In this document: one piece after another, positions 51,433 through 60,278 of the stretch
How the letters are laid out: the number at the start of each line of letters is the position of its first letter
Numbering within the stretch: position 1 is the first letter of the stretch
NCBI GenBank assembly: GCA_964649415.1
Contig: CAZYSK010000017.1
Span: forward strand, 1 to 64,000
Reading direction: 5' to 3'
Origin: CAZYSK01 sp964649415
GTDB taxonomy: Bacteria; Chloroflexota; Anaerolineae; B4-G1
Length of the DNA stretch: 64,000 bases
Notes under the pieces: model-generated
Seen by the model: only the letters and a program-made list of their open reading frames with translations
Databases searched by the model: none
Told to the model about the DNA's origin: nothing
Position numbers and translations under genes: made by a program

Positions 51433-52329
51433 GTGCGGCGGAGTACACACAGGCGCGGACTACTCTTGACGAGCATCGCTCTGGTTGGTTTGTGCCTGAT
51501 CGCCGGTGTCTATGTCTGGGAGCGCTATCGCGGCGCTTTCACTCCGCTCTGGACGCAACTGACGTCGACCACGGACGGTCGGGATCAAGGGCCGCCGTTG
51601 CCCACCTTCCCTACCCCGGGTCCTTATGCCCCGTGGGCCACGCCAACCGTTGCCGAGGCGTTTGATTTCCCGCTGCTGCCTGCGGAGGCGTACGGTCCCT
51701 ACGTCCAGGGTGTGACCGGACCGTTGGCAGTGGACACCCGCTACGACGTACAGAACCCGGCGATGGGAGATCGCTCCAACTGCTTCCGCGACAGCAGCGG
51801 CGGAAGCGTGCCCTTCAGCCAACTCTACCACGCCGGGGTGGACCTGTTCGCGCTGAACGACGCCGGGCAGGTCGCGTGGGGGGCAGCTACGCACGCTCCG
51901 GTCCACGCCGTGGCTGATGGCCTGGTCGTGTACGTGGTGGATGGCGGCACGGAGGGCCAGATCGTCATCGTCGAGCACCGCCTGGGCGACGCGACCACTG
52001 TTTACTCCGTCTACTGGCACGTGGATCACGTGCAGGTGCAGGAGGGCCAGCCAGTAGCACGCGGGCAGATCATTGCAGTGGTCAAGGACATGGGATTGAA
52101 CAGCCACCTGCATTGGGAGATGCGCACTTTCCGCGATGGCTCGAACGTGTTCCCGGCCGGGACGGCCGGCGCACGGGGCACCTGCAACCGCCAGAGCCCA
52201 GGGGTCGGGTACACGTGGGACGACGAGCCGGCGCGCGCGCATCCGGGCTACTACGGATACCTGGATCCCACCGCCTTCGTGCAAAGCCGCCAGCGCCAGG
52301 CGGCACCAGCCCAAGGAAGCGTGGACTGA
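51433..52329 (+). CDS. Membrane-anchored M23 family metallopeptidase
   Basis: 298 residues from GTG 51433. One N-terminal helix (about 9-28) acts as signal or anchor, followed by a Pro-rich spacer. The M23 domain (about 125-260) has YHAGVDLFA (His and Asp zinc ligands), YWHVDHV and SHLHWEM (last His pair). It should cut peptidoglycan cross-links or act in wall remodelling. It is the second M23 protein of the window but unrelated outside that domain to the one at 41337. The cupin gene is four bases upstream. Confidence 0.88.
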   Translation: MRRSTHRRGLLLTSIALVGLCLIAGVYVWERYRGAFTPLWTQLTSTTDGRDQGPPLPTFPTPGPYAPWATPTVAEAFDFPLLPAEAYGPYVQGVTGPLAVDTRYDVQNPAMGDRSNCFRDSSGGSVPFSQLYHAGVDLFALNDAGQVAWGAATHAPVHAVADGLVVYVVDGGTEGQIVIVEHRLGDATTVYSVYWHVDHVQVQEGQPVARGQIIAVVKDMGLNSHLHWEMRTFRDGSNVFPAGTAGARGTCNRQSPGVGYTWDDEPARAHPGYYGYLDPTAFVQSRQRQAAPAQGSVD

Positions 52330-52396
52330 CTTGCCATTTGTGGCATTCCTGGCTATATTTCAGCCTATCCCTTGAACCTGTCCCTGGAGATCAGCA

Positions 52397-53233
52397 ATGA
52401 AGCCATCACGTATAACTCTCGTCTGGCCCAGGTTGGTTGTCGGATTGTTCTGGGCCTACGCACTGCTCAATACGTACTTTGTCCTCACCCCGGTGCTGGG
52501 GGCCGCACCATCTGTGGCATACATGCTCGTGGCGCTTCTCCTGGGCGGTTTCAGCCTCAGCCACGCGATCTACACGCTGGGTCCACGGCACGCCTTGGCC
52601 ATGTTTGCCCTCACTGCGCTCATCAGCCTGACGTTCGAGGCAGTGGGGGTCGCCACCGGCGCGATCTACGGCCCATATCACTACACGGACCGCCTGGGTC
52701 CCCAAGTATTCGACGTGCCGCTGGCCGTTCCGTTGAGCTGGTTCATGGTCATCTATCCCTGTTATGCCATGGCCAACTACCTCGGTGACGGGCGCGTGGT
52801 CAGCAAGGCACGGCCTGGGCCAGGCCGGCTGGTCGGGTTGACCGCGCTCAGCGCGATGTTGATGACAGCCTGGGACCTGGTGCTCGATCCGCAGATGGTC
52901 TTCTACGGCAACTGGGTGTGGCACGTCGAGGGGGCCTATTTCGGTATCCCGGTGCAGAACTACATCGGTTGGCTGGCGACCACCCTGGCGGTGTATCTGG
53001 CCTACCGGGCGCTGGAGACACGCTGGCCACCGCGGCCATTGGGGACGGCCTCGCCCGCCTTTGCACGCCTTCCCCTGATCATATACGCGTTGCTGGCTTT
53101 CGGTTACGCCGTCGGCTATGTGCTCCTGGGCCGCCCGGCGCTGGCGCTCATCGCGCTGTTTGCCATGGGGACACCCTGCCTGGCCGCGCTGTTGCGGGCC
53201 ACCAACCAGCAGGACGCGCGTCGAAGAAAATAG
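52397..53233 (+). CDS. Carotenoid biosynthesis protein, CruF/DUF422 family
   Basis: 278 residues with seven to eight membrane helices. The conserved DUF422 features are present: TALISLTFEAVGVATGAIYG, PYHYTDRLGP, VPLSWFMVIYP and WDLVLDPQMV. Members are carotenoid 1,2-hydratases such as CruF, or bacterioruberin hydratases. No phytoene synthase or desaturase is in the window, so the carotenoid itself is unknown. It lies just before signal peptidase I, with eight bases between. Confidence 0.85.
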   Translation: MKPSRITLVWPRLVVGLFWAYALLNTYFVLTPVLGAAPSVAYMLVALLLGGFSLSHAIYTLGPRHALAMFALTALISLTFEAVGVATGAIYGPYHYTDRLGPQVFDVPLAVPLSWFMVIYPCYAMANYLGDGRVVSKARPGPGRLVGLTALSAMLMTAWDLVLDPQMVFYGNWVWHVEGAYFGIPVQNYIGWLATTLAVYLAYRALETRWPPRPLGTASPAFARLPLIIYALLAFGYAVGYVLLGRPALALIALFAMGTPCLAALLRATNQQDARRRK

Positions 53234-53241
53234 GAGCGCAT

Positions 53242-53820
53242 ATGCCCAACATCGAACGAACGAGTGACATCGGGCGCACAGAGCGTCGCTCCGCGTGCCC
53301 CCTCGGACGTCTGTTGCTGCGGGCCTTGTGGGATCTAGCGAGCACGGTCGTGCCGGCCGTCTTGATTGCCCTGTGTGTCAACGTCTTTGTGGCACAGGCC
53401 ACGGAGATAGAAGGGCCGAGCATGCAGCCCAACCTGTACTACGATCAGTGGGTGGTCTTGGACAAGGCCACTTTCCGATTCTTCCGCGCGCCTCGGCGGG
53501 GGGACGTGGTGACCTTCACCATTCCGGGCCAGGAGCAGGCCCTGATCAAGCGCGTAGTGGGATTGCCCGGAGAGACTGTGGAAGTGCGGGATGGAGAGGT
53601 TTTCATCAACGGCCAGCTATTGGAAGAGCATTGGCTCACCTGCCAGGGCGGGCCGAACTATCCGCCGCAGGTGGTGCCGCCGTCGCACCTCTTCGTCCTC
53701 GGCGACAATCGCCCCAATTCCCAGGACTCCCGGTATTTCGGCCCCGTGCCCACAGATCGAATCAGCGGGCGGGCATTGCTCGTCTGCTGGCCGTTGGACC
53801 AGGTCAAGCCGGTGCGCTAG
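53242..53820 (+). CDS. lepB: Signal peptidase I
   Basis: 192 residues from ATG 53242; TAGGAG precedes it. One N-terminal membrane helix (about 33-52) is followed by the catalytic Ser in EGPSMQP and the general-base Lys in ALIKRVVGLPGE; LGDNRPNSQDSRYFG is the C-box. It removes signal peptides from exported proteins, of which this window has several. The short single-span form is typical of Gram-positive-like and Chloroflexi enzymes. Confidence 0.94.
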   Translation: MPNIERTSDIGRTERRSACPLGRLLLRALWDLASTVVPAVLIALCVNVFVAQATEIEGPSMQPNLYYDQWVVLDKATFRFFRAPRRGDVVTFTIPGQEQALIKRVVGLPGETVEVRDGEVFINGQLLEEHWLTCQGGPNYPPQVVPPSHLFVLGDNRPNSQDSRYFGPVPTDRISGRALLVCWPLDQVKPVR

Positions 53821-53901
53821 GCCAATACCCGCTCAAGAAGACGGCGTCGGCGCAGGTGCTGGCACCACCGGGAAACGATAAATCGCGTCCGTATTCACCG
53901 C

Positions 53902-54753
53902 TCATGGAGACGGTGCCGGAGTAGGTGTTGCCACGGGGCTCGCCTCCAGCGTTCCCTCTCCGGCAGCCGGCAGCGTGGCAGGCAGCACCAGGTCCATCAC
54001 GTCGGCCCAGAGCGATTCCAGCTCCGGCGTGACGCGGAAGGATCGCTCCTCAATCAGCCGCTGCAGCCCTGCCATCCGGCTCCTCAACTCTGTGAGCGTC
54101 TCCGCCCGTTCCGGCATCAGTGCCATTGCCTGGTCCAGGTGGCCCATTGCCAGCGTCAAGGTGTCCCGCGCGTTTCTGGAGTTGTCTTCCAGCAGCAACA
54201 ACCTGACTTTCACCAGGTCCTGTGCCGTTTGGAGCAGGGCCAGCCGCCCTTCGAGTCCCTCCGTCCGCTCGACCACCCCATCGGTCCGTTCACTCAAGTC
54301 GTTGATGGCGCTGTCCAGGTAGGAACGAGTGACCTGCGCTGCGTCCTGCTGTGATTCCAGCCCTTCCTCGGCCTGGGCGATGCGGAGATCCAGTTGCTGA
54401 ACTTGCCCTGCGACATCCTCGGCACCCTGCGCCTGGACGTCGGCATCCGCCCTCTGTGCGTCCACTTTTGTCTCCAGGGCAGCGATGCGCTCCTGCAACG
54501 CGCGGTTCTCATCCTGCAGGCGGGCCTGTTCCTGTGCCACGCGCTGCTCCAACGCGGCAAGGCGGGCGGTGTTCTGTTGCACCGGCTCCACCAGCGTGGT
54601 GTACACCCATGGTGCGCCGAAGTAGAGCGCTCCACCGATCAGCACACCCAGAATCAGGATGAACAGCAGGCGAAGCAAGACGCGGAAGACACTCCCAATG
54701 GCCCGGAGAAAGGGGCTCCCGGTTGGTTCTGTGGTCGGTTGTTCGTACGTCAT
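53902..54753 (-). CDS. Membrane-anchored coiled-coil protein, unknown function
   Basis: 283 residues. One membrane helix (about 22-50) follows a short cytoplasmic lead. Residues about 58-205 are predicted coiled coil by heptad pattern (RLAALEQRVAQEQARL and similar), then a helical bundle and a Thr/Pro-rich tail. I know no named family. The gene upstream on the same strand (14 bases away) also has one membrane helix and a coiled coil, so the two are probably partners. Confidence 0.7.
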   Translation of the reverse strand: MTYEQPTTEPTGSPFLRAIGSVFRVLLRLLFILILGVLIGGALYFGAPWVYTTLVEPVQQNTARLAALEQRVAQEQARLQDENRALQERIAALETKVDAQRADADVQAQGAEDVAGQVQQLDLRIAQAEEGLESQQDAAQVTRSYLDSAINDLSERTDGVVERTEGLEGRLALLQTAQDLVKVRLLLLEDNSRNARDTLTLAMGHLDQAMALMPERAETLTELRSRMAGLQRLIEERSFRVTPELESLWADVMDLVLPATLPAAGEGTLEASPVATPTPAPSP

Positions 54754-54767
54754 GGTTGCACCTCCTT

Positions 54768-55910
54768 CTACTGGGCCGGTGTCGGGGTTTCCGCCGGCGA
54801 TTCAGGCGTCGCATCGCTCGCCGGCTCGTCTCCGAAGAATTCCTGCAGCAGTGCCTGGAGCTGACTGAAGAACGTGGTCATCCGCCCCACCTGGGTCTGT
54901 GTTGCCGAGAGTTCCTCGGATACGCCCGCCAAGTCGCCCTCCACAGCCTCGATCTGTTCCTCAAGCGCCGTCGTCGCTTGACTCAGTGTGTCCACGGCGG
55001 ACTCCGCTCCCTCCACGCGGGCGGCCAGGCTGTCTAGCACGTCCAGCCGTTCCCTGAGCCCGTCAACCTCTGTCCGCAGGGAGTCCGTCTCGGCAGCCAG
55101 GTTGTCCACGTGGTTCCGTATGTCGAGCACAGCCTGGCTGTTGCCGATGTCCAGCGAGCCGTTGATGCCAGAGAGCACCAGCAGCGTGAAGAGCATGCCC
55201 AGCAGTCCGCCCAACAACGCGGACCAGAGCCACGACAGATTCCATCTCCCAGCAGCCCTTCTCCCAGGCGGCTTTCGGACCGGTGCAGGGGCGGGGGGTA
55301 TCGCCTTGGGCTCCGTCGGAGCAGGTGAAGTCGCCTTCTCGGGCATGCCTTCGGGCGCTGGTGGGCGCGATTCCTGCTCCCCTGCGGGTCCCAACTCAGC
55401 CTCAAGCGGTGGTTTCTCCTCCAGCGCTGGAGCCGCTGTGGAGACCTCAGCCGGCGCAGGGACGCGCGCTTCAGGCGCAGCTTCACCGGCTTCGGGCGAG
55501 GGCTCCAGGCCGAGCGCTGGCGTCGCCGGGGGAGGAAAAACCGCCTCGGGCGGCAGCACTGGCGGCGGCAACTCTGCCGACGGCGACTCTGCCGCGACCT
55601 CCTCCACCAGAATGTCCTCGTCAACGAGCGGCGAGGATGGCTCGGACGGTGTGGCGATCAACCGCCCGGCCAGTCGCTCATAGGCTGCATGGCTGATGCC
55701 AGCGACGGCGACGACGTCCTCAGGGGACCCAAAGTCTCCCTGTTCCTCCCGATAGGCCACGATGCGCCGGGCCAGCGCCGCGCCAACGCCGGGGAGCGCC
55801 TTCAGTTCCGCCGCCGTGGCCCGATTGAGGTCCACCGGGGATGGTTTCTCGAACTCCACGCCGGTGTCTGCTTCTTGGGCTGTTTCTTGGGCCTGGGTTT
55901 CAGCGTCCAT
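54768..55910 (-). CDS. Helix-hairpin-helix protein with membrane span and coiled coil
   Basis: 380 residues from ATG 55910, which follows AAGGAGAAACCT; an in-frame extension to 56033 lacks support. A ComEA-like HhH domain is at about 25-85 (DLNRATAAELKALPGVGAAL, then FGSPEDVVAVAGIS). A long Pro/Ala/Glu linker, a membrane helix (about 232-255) and a coiled coil (about 265-350) follow. ComEA proteins bind DNA outside the cell, but here the HhH domain lies before the span. HhH domains may also bind protein or act in assembly. It pairs with the coiled-coil gene downstream. Confidence 0.75.
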   Translation of the reverse strand: MDAETQAQETAQEADTGVEFEKPSPVDLNRATAAELKALPGVGAALARRIVAYREEQGDFGSPEDVVAVAGISHAAYERLAGRLIATPSEPSSPLVDEDILVEEVAAESPSAELPPPVLPPEAVFPPPATPALGLEPSPEAGEAAPEARVPAPAEVSTAAPALEEKPPLEAELGPAGEQESRPPAPEGMPEKATSPAPTEPKAIPPAPAPVRKPPGRRAAGRWNLSWLWSALLGGLLGMLFTLLVLSGINGSLDIGNSQAVLDIRNHVDNLAAETDSLRTEVDGLRERLDVLDSLAARVEGAESAVDTLSQATTALEEQIEAVEGDLAGVSEELSATQTQVGRMTTFFSQLQALLQEFFGDEPASDATPESPAETPTPAQ

Positions 55911-56004
55911 AGGTTTCTCCTTCCCTGTGAGAACCTCTGCACTGGTGGTATGCGTTCTTCGCATTTTCAGCAGCGAACCCGTCACGAAAAACGCGGGCGC
56001 TCTG

Positions 56005-56033
56005 ATTATAGGCGTCATCGCCAGAGAGCGCAA
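56005..56033 (-). promoter_or_regulatory. Promoter for the HhH/coiled-coil gene pair
   Basis: On the minus strand TTGCGC (56033-56028), a 17-bp spacer and TATAAT (56010-56005). Confidence 0.6.
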
Positions 56034-56056
56034 ATCCGATACGCGCCAACCCCCGG

Positions 56057-56084
56057 TTGCCTGATTCCGGCAGCGTGGTATACT
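56057..56084 (+). promoter_or_regulatory. Promoter for the homocysteine methyltransferase gene
   Basis: TTGCCT (56057-56062), a 16-bp spacer and TATACT (56079-56084). It is back-to-back with the minus-strand promoter at 56005. Confidence 0.6.
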
Positions 56085-56191
56085 CTGCTACAGGTCATCC
56101 GGCAGATGCAAACGCCGACGTCAGGCATATCGGCCGGGCGATAGCCTGTTGACGTGACGAGTGGGTTTTTCCAATCCGACGGGGGACTGCA

Positions 56192-57073
56192 ATGGAGGAT
56201 ATCGTCTCAAGGCTAATAGGGGGAGGCGTCGTCGTCGCCGACGGCGCGATGGGCACCATGCTGCAGGCCGCCGGCTTGCCACCCGGCGAAGCGCCCGAAG
56301 TCTGGCTGCTCGAAAACGCCGAGGCCGTGTGCGGCGTACACCGTGCATACGTCGAGGCCGGGTCCGACCTGATTCTCACGTGTACATTCGGCGGAACGCG
56401 GGCACGTCTGGAGCAGGCAGGTCTGGGAGACCGCGTGGCCGAGGTCAACCGGCGGGCGGTCGAGATCGCTCGCGAGGCCGTGGGCGGCGTGGGATACGTG
56501 GCCGGCGACATCGGCCCGCTGGGGCAGTTCCTGGCCCCGCTGGGCGAGCTCACGTACGAGCAGGCGGTTGAGCTCTTCGCCGAGCAGGCCGCAGCGCTGG
56601 CCCAGGCCGGCGCGGACGTGCTCTACGTCGAGACGATGTCCGCCTTGAACGAGGCGCGCGCTGCCGTCGAGGGGGCACTCCAGGCCGGGGATGGCAAGCC
56701 CGTGTTCGCGACGCTCTCCTTCGACACCCACGGGCGGACGAACATGGGAGTACGCCCAGAGCAGGCAGCGGAGGCGTTGCAGGCGCTGGGGGTGGCGGCG
56801 CTCGGCGCCAACTGCGGCGCGACGCTGGAGATGACCAGGGAGGCCGTCGCGAAGATGCACGAGGTCGCGCCCCAGGCTCCCCTCATCGCCAAGCCCAACG
56901 CCGGCCTACCGCGCCTGGTGGACGACGATGTGGTGTACGACGCCACGCCGGAGGATATGGCGGAATACGCCCGCAGGTTCGTCGCGCTGGGGGCACGGGT
57001 GGTGGGGGCCTGCTGCGGCTCGACCCCGGCGCACATCGCCGCTATCGCAGCGGCAGTGAAGGGCCAAGAGTAA
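56192..57073 (+). CDS. Homocysteine S-methyltransferase family protein
   Basis: 293 residues, a single (beta/alpha)8 barrel as in BHMT, MmuM and the first domain of MetH. DGAMGTMLQ opens the chain. The three zinc cysteines are in GANCGA (about 209) and GACCGS (about 273-274). It moves a methyl group to homocysteine, or a related thiol, from a donor such as S-methylmethionine, betaine or a corrinoid protein. The donor cannot be told from this sequence, and no corrinoid gene is adjacent. Confidence 0.87.
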   Translation: MEDIVSRLIGGGVVVADGAMGTMLQAAGLPPGEAPEVWLLENAEAVCGVHRAYVEAGSDLILTCTFGGTRARLEQAGLGDRVAEVNRRAVEIAREAVGGVGYVAGDIGPLGQFLAPLGELTYEQAVELFAEQAAALAQAGADVLYVETMSALNEARAAVEGALQAGDGKPVFATLSFDTHGRTNMGVRPEQAAEALQALGVAALGANCGATLEMTREAVAKMHEVAPQAPLIAKPNAGLPRLVDDDVVYDATPEDMAEYARRFVALGARVVGACCGSTPAHIAAIAAAVKGQE

Positions 57074-57177
57074 GGACTGAAACGCCCGCCGGCTGAACAG
57101 TGTTGGGGCCTTCGCTCCGACGACAACACGAAACCTGGCACCTCATTACGTAGCGGCAAACCCTTGTGGTCGCTCTC

Positions 57178-57205
57178 TTGGGCAGGTACAAGACCTGCCC
57201 CTACC
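57178..57205. repeat. Family B palindrome
   Basis: GGGCAGGT-ACAAG-ACCTGCCC, flanked by CTT and CTAC, between two convergent genes. Confidence 0.8.
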
Positions 57206-57245
57206 CTGATCTATTGAGAGGATACAGGGTTTCAGGTTTTCAGCC

Positions 57246-58421
57246 TCAAGCCAGCCTCCCGGCCGACAGAATACCCGGCGCGGTGTCGTGAAGCATCAAC
57301 TCCAGCAGTTGCTCTGCCACGGCGAAGGCCCACGCCAAGCCCCGGCCTCCGAAGCCCACCGCAAAGTATACCTGCGGCAGGTCGGGAAGCCGGCCCACCA
57401 GCGGCAGGCCATCGGGGGTGAATCCCATGACACCGGACCAACGGCTGACCTCGGCCGTTTCAACCTCGGGAAAGTGTCGCGACGCGAGTTGGATCAGCCC
57501 AGTATGCACCACGTCGTCCAGCTCGCTCTCCGGCGACTTCGCCCTCGCCCGCGATGGGGAGCGAGCAGGATGCTCGCGGTCCGCGGCGGATTGAGGACGG
57601 GCGTGCGGGCGTCGCCAGCCGCCCAGTAGCAGTCTACGGTCGGGCAGTTGACGGCAATACTCGTAGCCGTAGTTGGCGCAGCAGGGCTGTTTCAGCACAT
57701 GTCCGGCCAGAGGCTCGGTGGCCAAAATGAGGCTGCGGATCGGCGCCACCTTGTCGGTGAAATAGAAATCAAGCAGCGGGGCATAGCCGTTGATCGCCAG
57801 CACGACGGCGCGGCACAGCACCGTGCGGCCCTGCGCCCAGACCCGCACGCCGCCCCTCTCCGGTTCCATGCCGTAGACTTCCGTCCCTTCGTGGACTGTC
57901 GCATTGCTCGCGGATAGGAGCGCCTGCGTGAGCGCAGCGGCGTCCACCGTCACGTCGTCGGGATAGTGCAAAGCGGCCCGGAAGCCCCGGTCCAGGGGGT
58001 CATCGGCATCGAATCGGACGTCGAAACCGTCCTCCCGCATCAGCGCGGCGGATTCGTCCAATGCCTCGGCCTCGATGTCATCAACGGCCAGGGCGAGACT
58101 GCCGGTGTGCGCGAGGGGCACCCCCATGCGGTCGGCAGCCTCAACCAGAAGGCTCCGCCCCTCGACAGTGAGCGCCCAGATGTCGCGCGCCCGCTGGCGG
58201 CCATAGGCAGAGACCGCCCAGTTGTAGTGGCCGGCAGGCCCTGTCAACACCATCCCGGCACTGCGCCCGGTCGCGCCCCCGGCCACGCTCTGTGCATCGA
58301 GAACCGCCGTGTCGAACCCCTCACGGACCAGGCGCGCGGTAACTGCCGCTCCCTCCAGCCCGGCCCCGACGACGATCACGTCGCAGGCGTCTGCCCGTTT
58401 CTGTTCTTGTCCAGCCCACAT
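57246..58421 (-). CDS. FAD-dependent amino-acid/amine oxidase (DAO family) with repeat insertion
   Basis: 391 residues from ATG 58421; GGGAGG is about ten bases upstream. VIVVGAGLEGAAVTARL is the FAD-binding start, and the C-terminal GVMGFTPDGLPLVG and GFGGRGLAWAF close the DAO fold. The family oxidises glycine, sarcosine or gamma-glutamylputrescine. Residues about 281-289 (DREHPARS) are encoded by a 25-nt palindrome also found at 13772, within a region rich in Arg, Pro and Ser (about 268-305) that homologues would not be expected to have. Activity may be changed if the loop is near the active site. Confidence 0.82.
   Translation of the reverse strand: MWAGQEQKRADACDVIVVGAGLEGAAVTARLVREGFDTAVLDAQSVAGGATGRSAGMVLTGPAGHYNWAVSAYGRQRARDIWALTVEGRSLLVEAADRMGVPLAHTGSLALAVDDIEAEALDESAALMREDGFDVRFDADDPLDRGFRAALHYPDDVTVDAAALTQALLSASNATVHEGTEVYGMEPERGGVRVWAQGRTVLCRAVVLAINGYAPLLDFYFTDKVAPIRSLILATEPLAGHVLKQPCCANYGYEYCRQLPDRRLLLGGWRRPHARPQSAADREHPARSPSRARAKSPESELDDVVHTGLIQLASRHFPEVETAEVSRWSGVMGFTPDGLPLVGRLPDLPQVYFAVGFGGRGLAWAFAVAEQLLELMLHDTAPGILSAGRLA
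57558..57582. repeat. Family E palindrome inside the FAD oxidoreductase gene
   Basis: Reverse complement of the 13772 element with one base fewer; stem CGAGCA/TGCTCG, loop GGA. The open reading frame passes through it. Confidence 0.85.
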
Positions 58422-58446
58422 CGTTTCTGCGCCTCCCGCTTCTATT

Positions 58447-59637
58447 CTACCCAACTCCCGGTTTCTGCGCCACTGCGGTCAGCACCTGGTAGCGGTTGCC
58501 GGCGCAGGCCGTTGCAACGTTGCCGAAGACCTCCTGGATGTGATCGCGATAGCGCAGGAAGCGGTTGGCTACCAGGAACAGCCGCCCACCAGGGCGCAGC
58601 ACCCGCGCCGCATCACGCACGAATTGGCACGCTACCTCGTAGTCCACGCCCACGCCCTGGTGGAACGGGGGGTTGGTGATCACTACGTCGAAACGGCGAT
58701 CCAGCACAGCGGCACCGCAGTCGGACGGCAGCACCTCCGCGTTGGTGACCCCGTTCGCCACCAGCGTAAGGCGGGCCGCGTCAACCGCGCGGATGTCTGC
58801 ATCCACGAGCACGCTGCGGCCTCCCGGCGCGCGGCGCGCCGCCGCCAGTCCGGCCAAACCCGTTCCACATCCCAGGTCCAGGACGCACGCATCCGCCTGG
58901 ATCTCCATCGCGCTCACAAGCACCTCGGTGCCCGCGTCCAGCCGGTCCCAGGCGAAAACCCCAGGCTTGCTCACCAACGTGGTCTCCGTGCCATCCAGGG
59001 TGATGGTGCGAGTCACGACAAGATCCTCAGGAGAAGGTAGCTCCAGGCACTGCACGCCAGCGGCTGCGTCCGGCTTGATCGCCATCGCGACGTGATAGCC
59101 CTTCTTCTGCCGCACCACGCCGCACCGTCCGAACACCCCGCGCGCATATTCGATAGCCCCTTTGACGCCAGCCCGCTTGCCAGCGACGAAATACAGAAGA
59201 CCGCCCGGCGAGAGCACCGCGGCCGCACCACGGATCAGTTGCTCCTGCACGGCCCGGCCACGCGGCAGGTGGCTCAGCACCAGATCGAACGTGGGCGATA
59301 GCCCTGTGACACCATCCGAGAGCTGTACCGAGGCATCAGCCACGCCGTTGGCCTTCAGCGTGCGCTCGGCACAGGCTATTGCCGTCACGCTGCAGTCAAC
59401 GAGCGTGACGCGCCCGCGTGGTGCCAGGACGCTGGCAGCCGCACCGATGACGCCCGTGCCACAGCCCAGATCGAGCACGCGACTGTCTGGCTGGCAGTCG
59501 GCCACCTCGAGCAGCGCTGCGGTGCCCGGATTCAGCCTATCCCACGACCAGACGCCTGGCTTACCCGCGACGGTGATCCGGTGATCTCGCGCCTCGACCG
59601 TGAACTCGCGAAACGTGTAGTAGTCAGCCACTCTCAT
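58447..59637 (-). CDS. Duplicated class I SAM methyltransferase, RsmC/RlmG-like
   Basis: 396 residues in two similar halves. Each half starts with KPGVWSWDRLNPGT or KPGVFAWDRLDAGT and then VLDLGCGTG, the SAM-binding motif. The second half has ITNPPFHQG, the NPPF motif that binds the guanine base; the first half has SHLPRG there and is probably inactive. This layout matches RsmC and RlmG, which methylate N2 of guanine in 16S or 23S rRNA. Which guanine is not readable. The ATG overlaps the end of a PIN-domain remnant by 14 bases. Confidence 0.85.
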   Translation of the reverse strand: MRVADYYTFREFTVEARDHRITVAGKPGVWSWDRLNPGTAALLEVADCQPDSRVLDLGCGTGVIGAAASVLAPRGRVTLVDCSVTAIACAERTLKANGVADASVQLSDGVTGLSPTFDLVLSHLPRGRAVQEQLIRGAAAVLSPGGLLYFVAGKRAGVKGAIEYARGVFGRCGVVRQKKGYHVAMAIKPDAAAGVQCLELPSPEDLVVTRTITLDGTETTLVSKPGVFAWDRLDAGTEVLVSAMEIQADACVLDLGCGTGLAGLAAARRAPGGRSVLVDADIRAVDAARLTLVANGVTNAEVLPSDCGAAVLDRRFDVVITNPPFHQGVGVDYEVACQFVRDAARVLRPGGRLFLVANRFLRYRDHIQEVFGNVATACAGNRYQVLTAVAQKPGVG

Positions 59638-59769
59638 TCAGAACAGCCAGCGCTCCGGTCGGCGTCAAGGCCTCCACGACATCGCTGGCCCTTTCCCTCC
59701 GTTGCCTGTCCCACGTGAGCAGGTAGGCTCCCTCCTGCTGCGCCAGGGCCGCGTAGACTGCGCAGATAT
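59624..59769 (-). pseudogene. Truncated PIN-domain (VapC-like) remnant
   Basis: About 48 codons on the minus strand read TGDICAVYAALAQQEGAYLL then TWDRQRRERASDVVEAL, which is the C-terminal third of a PIN ribonuclease, with two of the acidic residues (the D in TGD and the D in TWD). The upstream part runs into the RidA gene in another frame, so the N-terminal two thirds and any antitoxin are missing. It is probably a decayed toxin gene. Confidence 0.55.
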
Positions 59770-60191
59770 CACCCGTCGTCAACGACGATCGGATCGGAAC
59801 AATACGCGTCGGCCTCCGTTTCGACCAGCCAGCCGGCGTCGATGAAGCCCTTGACCTCGACGAAGGTACAGGCTGGCCGGATCCCGGAGAACAACTCCCC
59901 ATGGGCCTTCGCCGCCTCTTCCCACTTCGAGATGTCTTTGAGCATGATGCGCGTGCGAATCACGTCTTCGAGCTGTCCCCCGGCCCCTTCGATTGCCTTT
60001 CGCATGATCTCCAGGCAATACTTCGTCTGGCCATACACGTCGTCAGGACACGCGGTCGAGCCATCCGGGGCGATCGCTGCCGTGCCAGACACGGCGATGA
60101 CGTTTCCGATCCTTACCGCTCTTGAGAAGCCGATGGGTTCCTCCATCGGAGAACCTGACGACACGTTTTTCCTTGCTATCCGCGGACACAT
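59769..60191 (-). CDS. RidA family protein
   Basis: 140 residues from ATG 60191; TTG 60197 is also possible. Family features are IARKNVSSGSPMEEPIGFSR near the start and FIDAGWLVETEADAY near the end; a RIGNVIAVSGTAAI strand follows the start. RidA proteins hydrolyse reactive enamine/imine intermediates from PLP enzymes. The conserved substrate-binding Arg of active RidA (usually in an R-x-x-V/A context) is likely the R in VIRTRIM. No PLP enzyme adjoins it; the nearest is the class III aminotransferase at the right edge. Confidence 0.85.
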   Translation of the reverse strand: MCPRIARKNVSSGSPMEEPIGFSRAVRIGNVIAVSGTAAIAPDGSTACPDDVYGQTKYCLEIMRKAIEGAGGQLEDVIRTRIMLKDISKWEEAAKAHGELFSGIRPACTFVEVKGFIDAGWLVETEADAYCSDPIVVDDG

Positions 60192-60278
60192 GACCAAAGT
60201 CCCCCTCACCCTCCTACGTTCCCACGCCTGGGTGCCTGCATCCACGTGACGTCACGCGCGCGGCGCAGGCGGCTGCGC

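Noticed and set aside
54768..56033. ComEA-type DNA uptake protein
   Set aside because: The HhH domain precedes the membrane span, no other competence gene is near, and the long linker and coiled coil do not fit ComEA.
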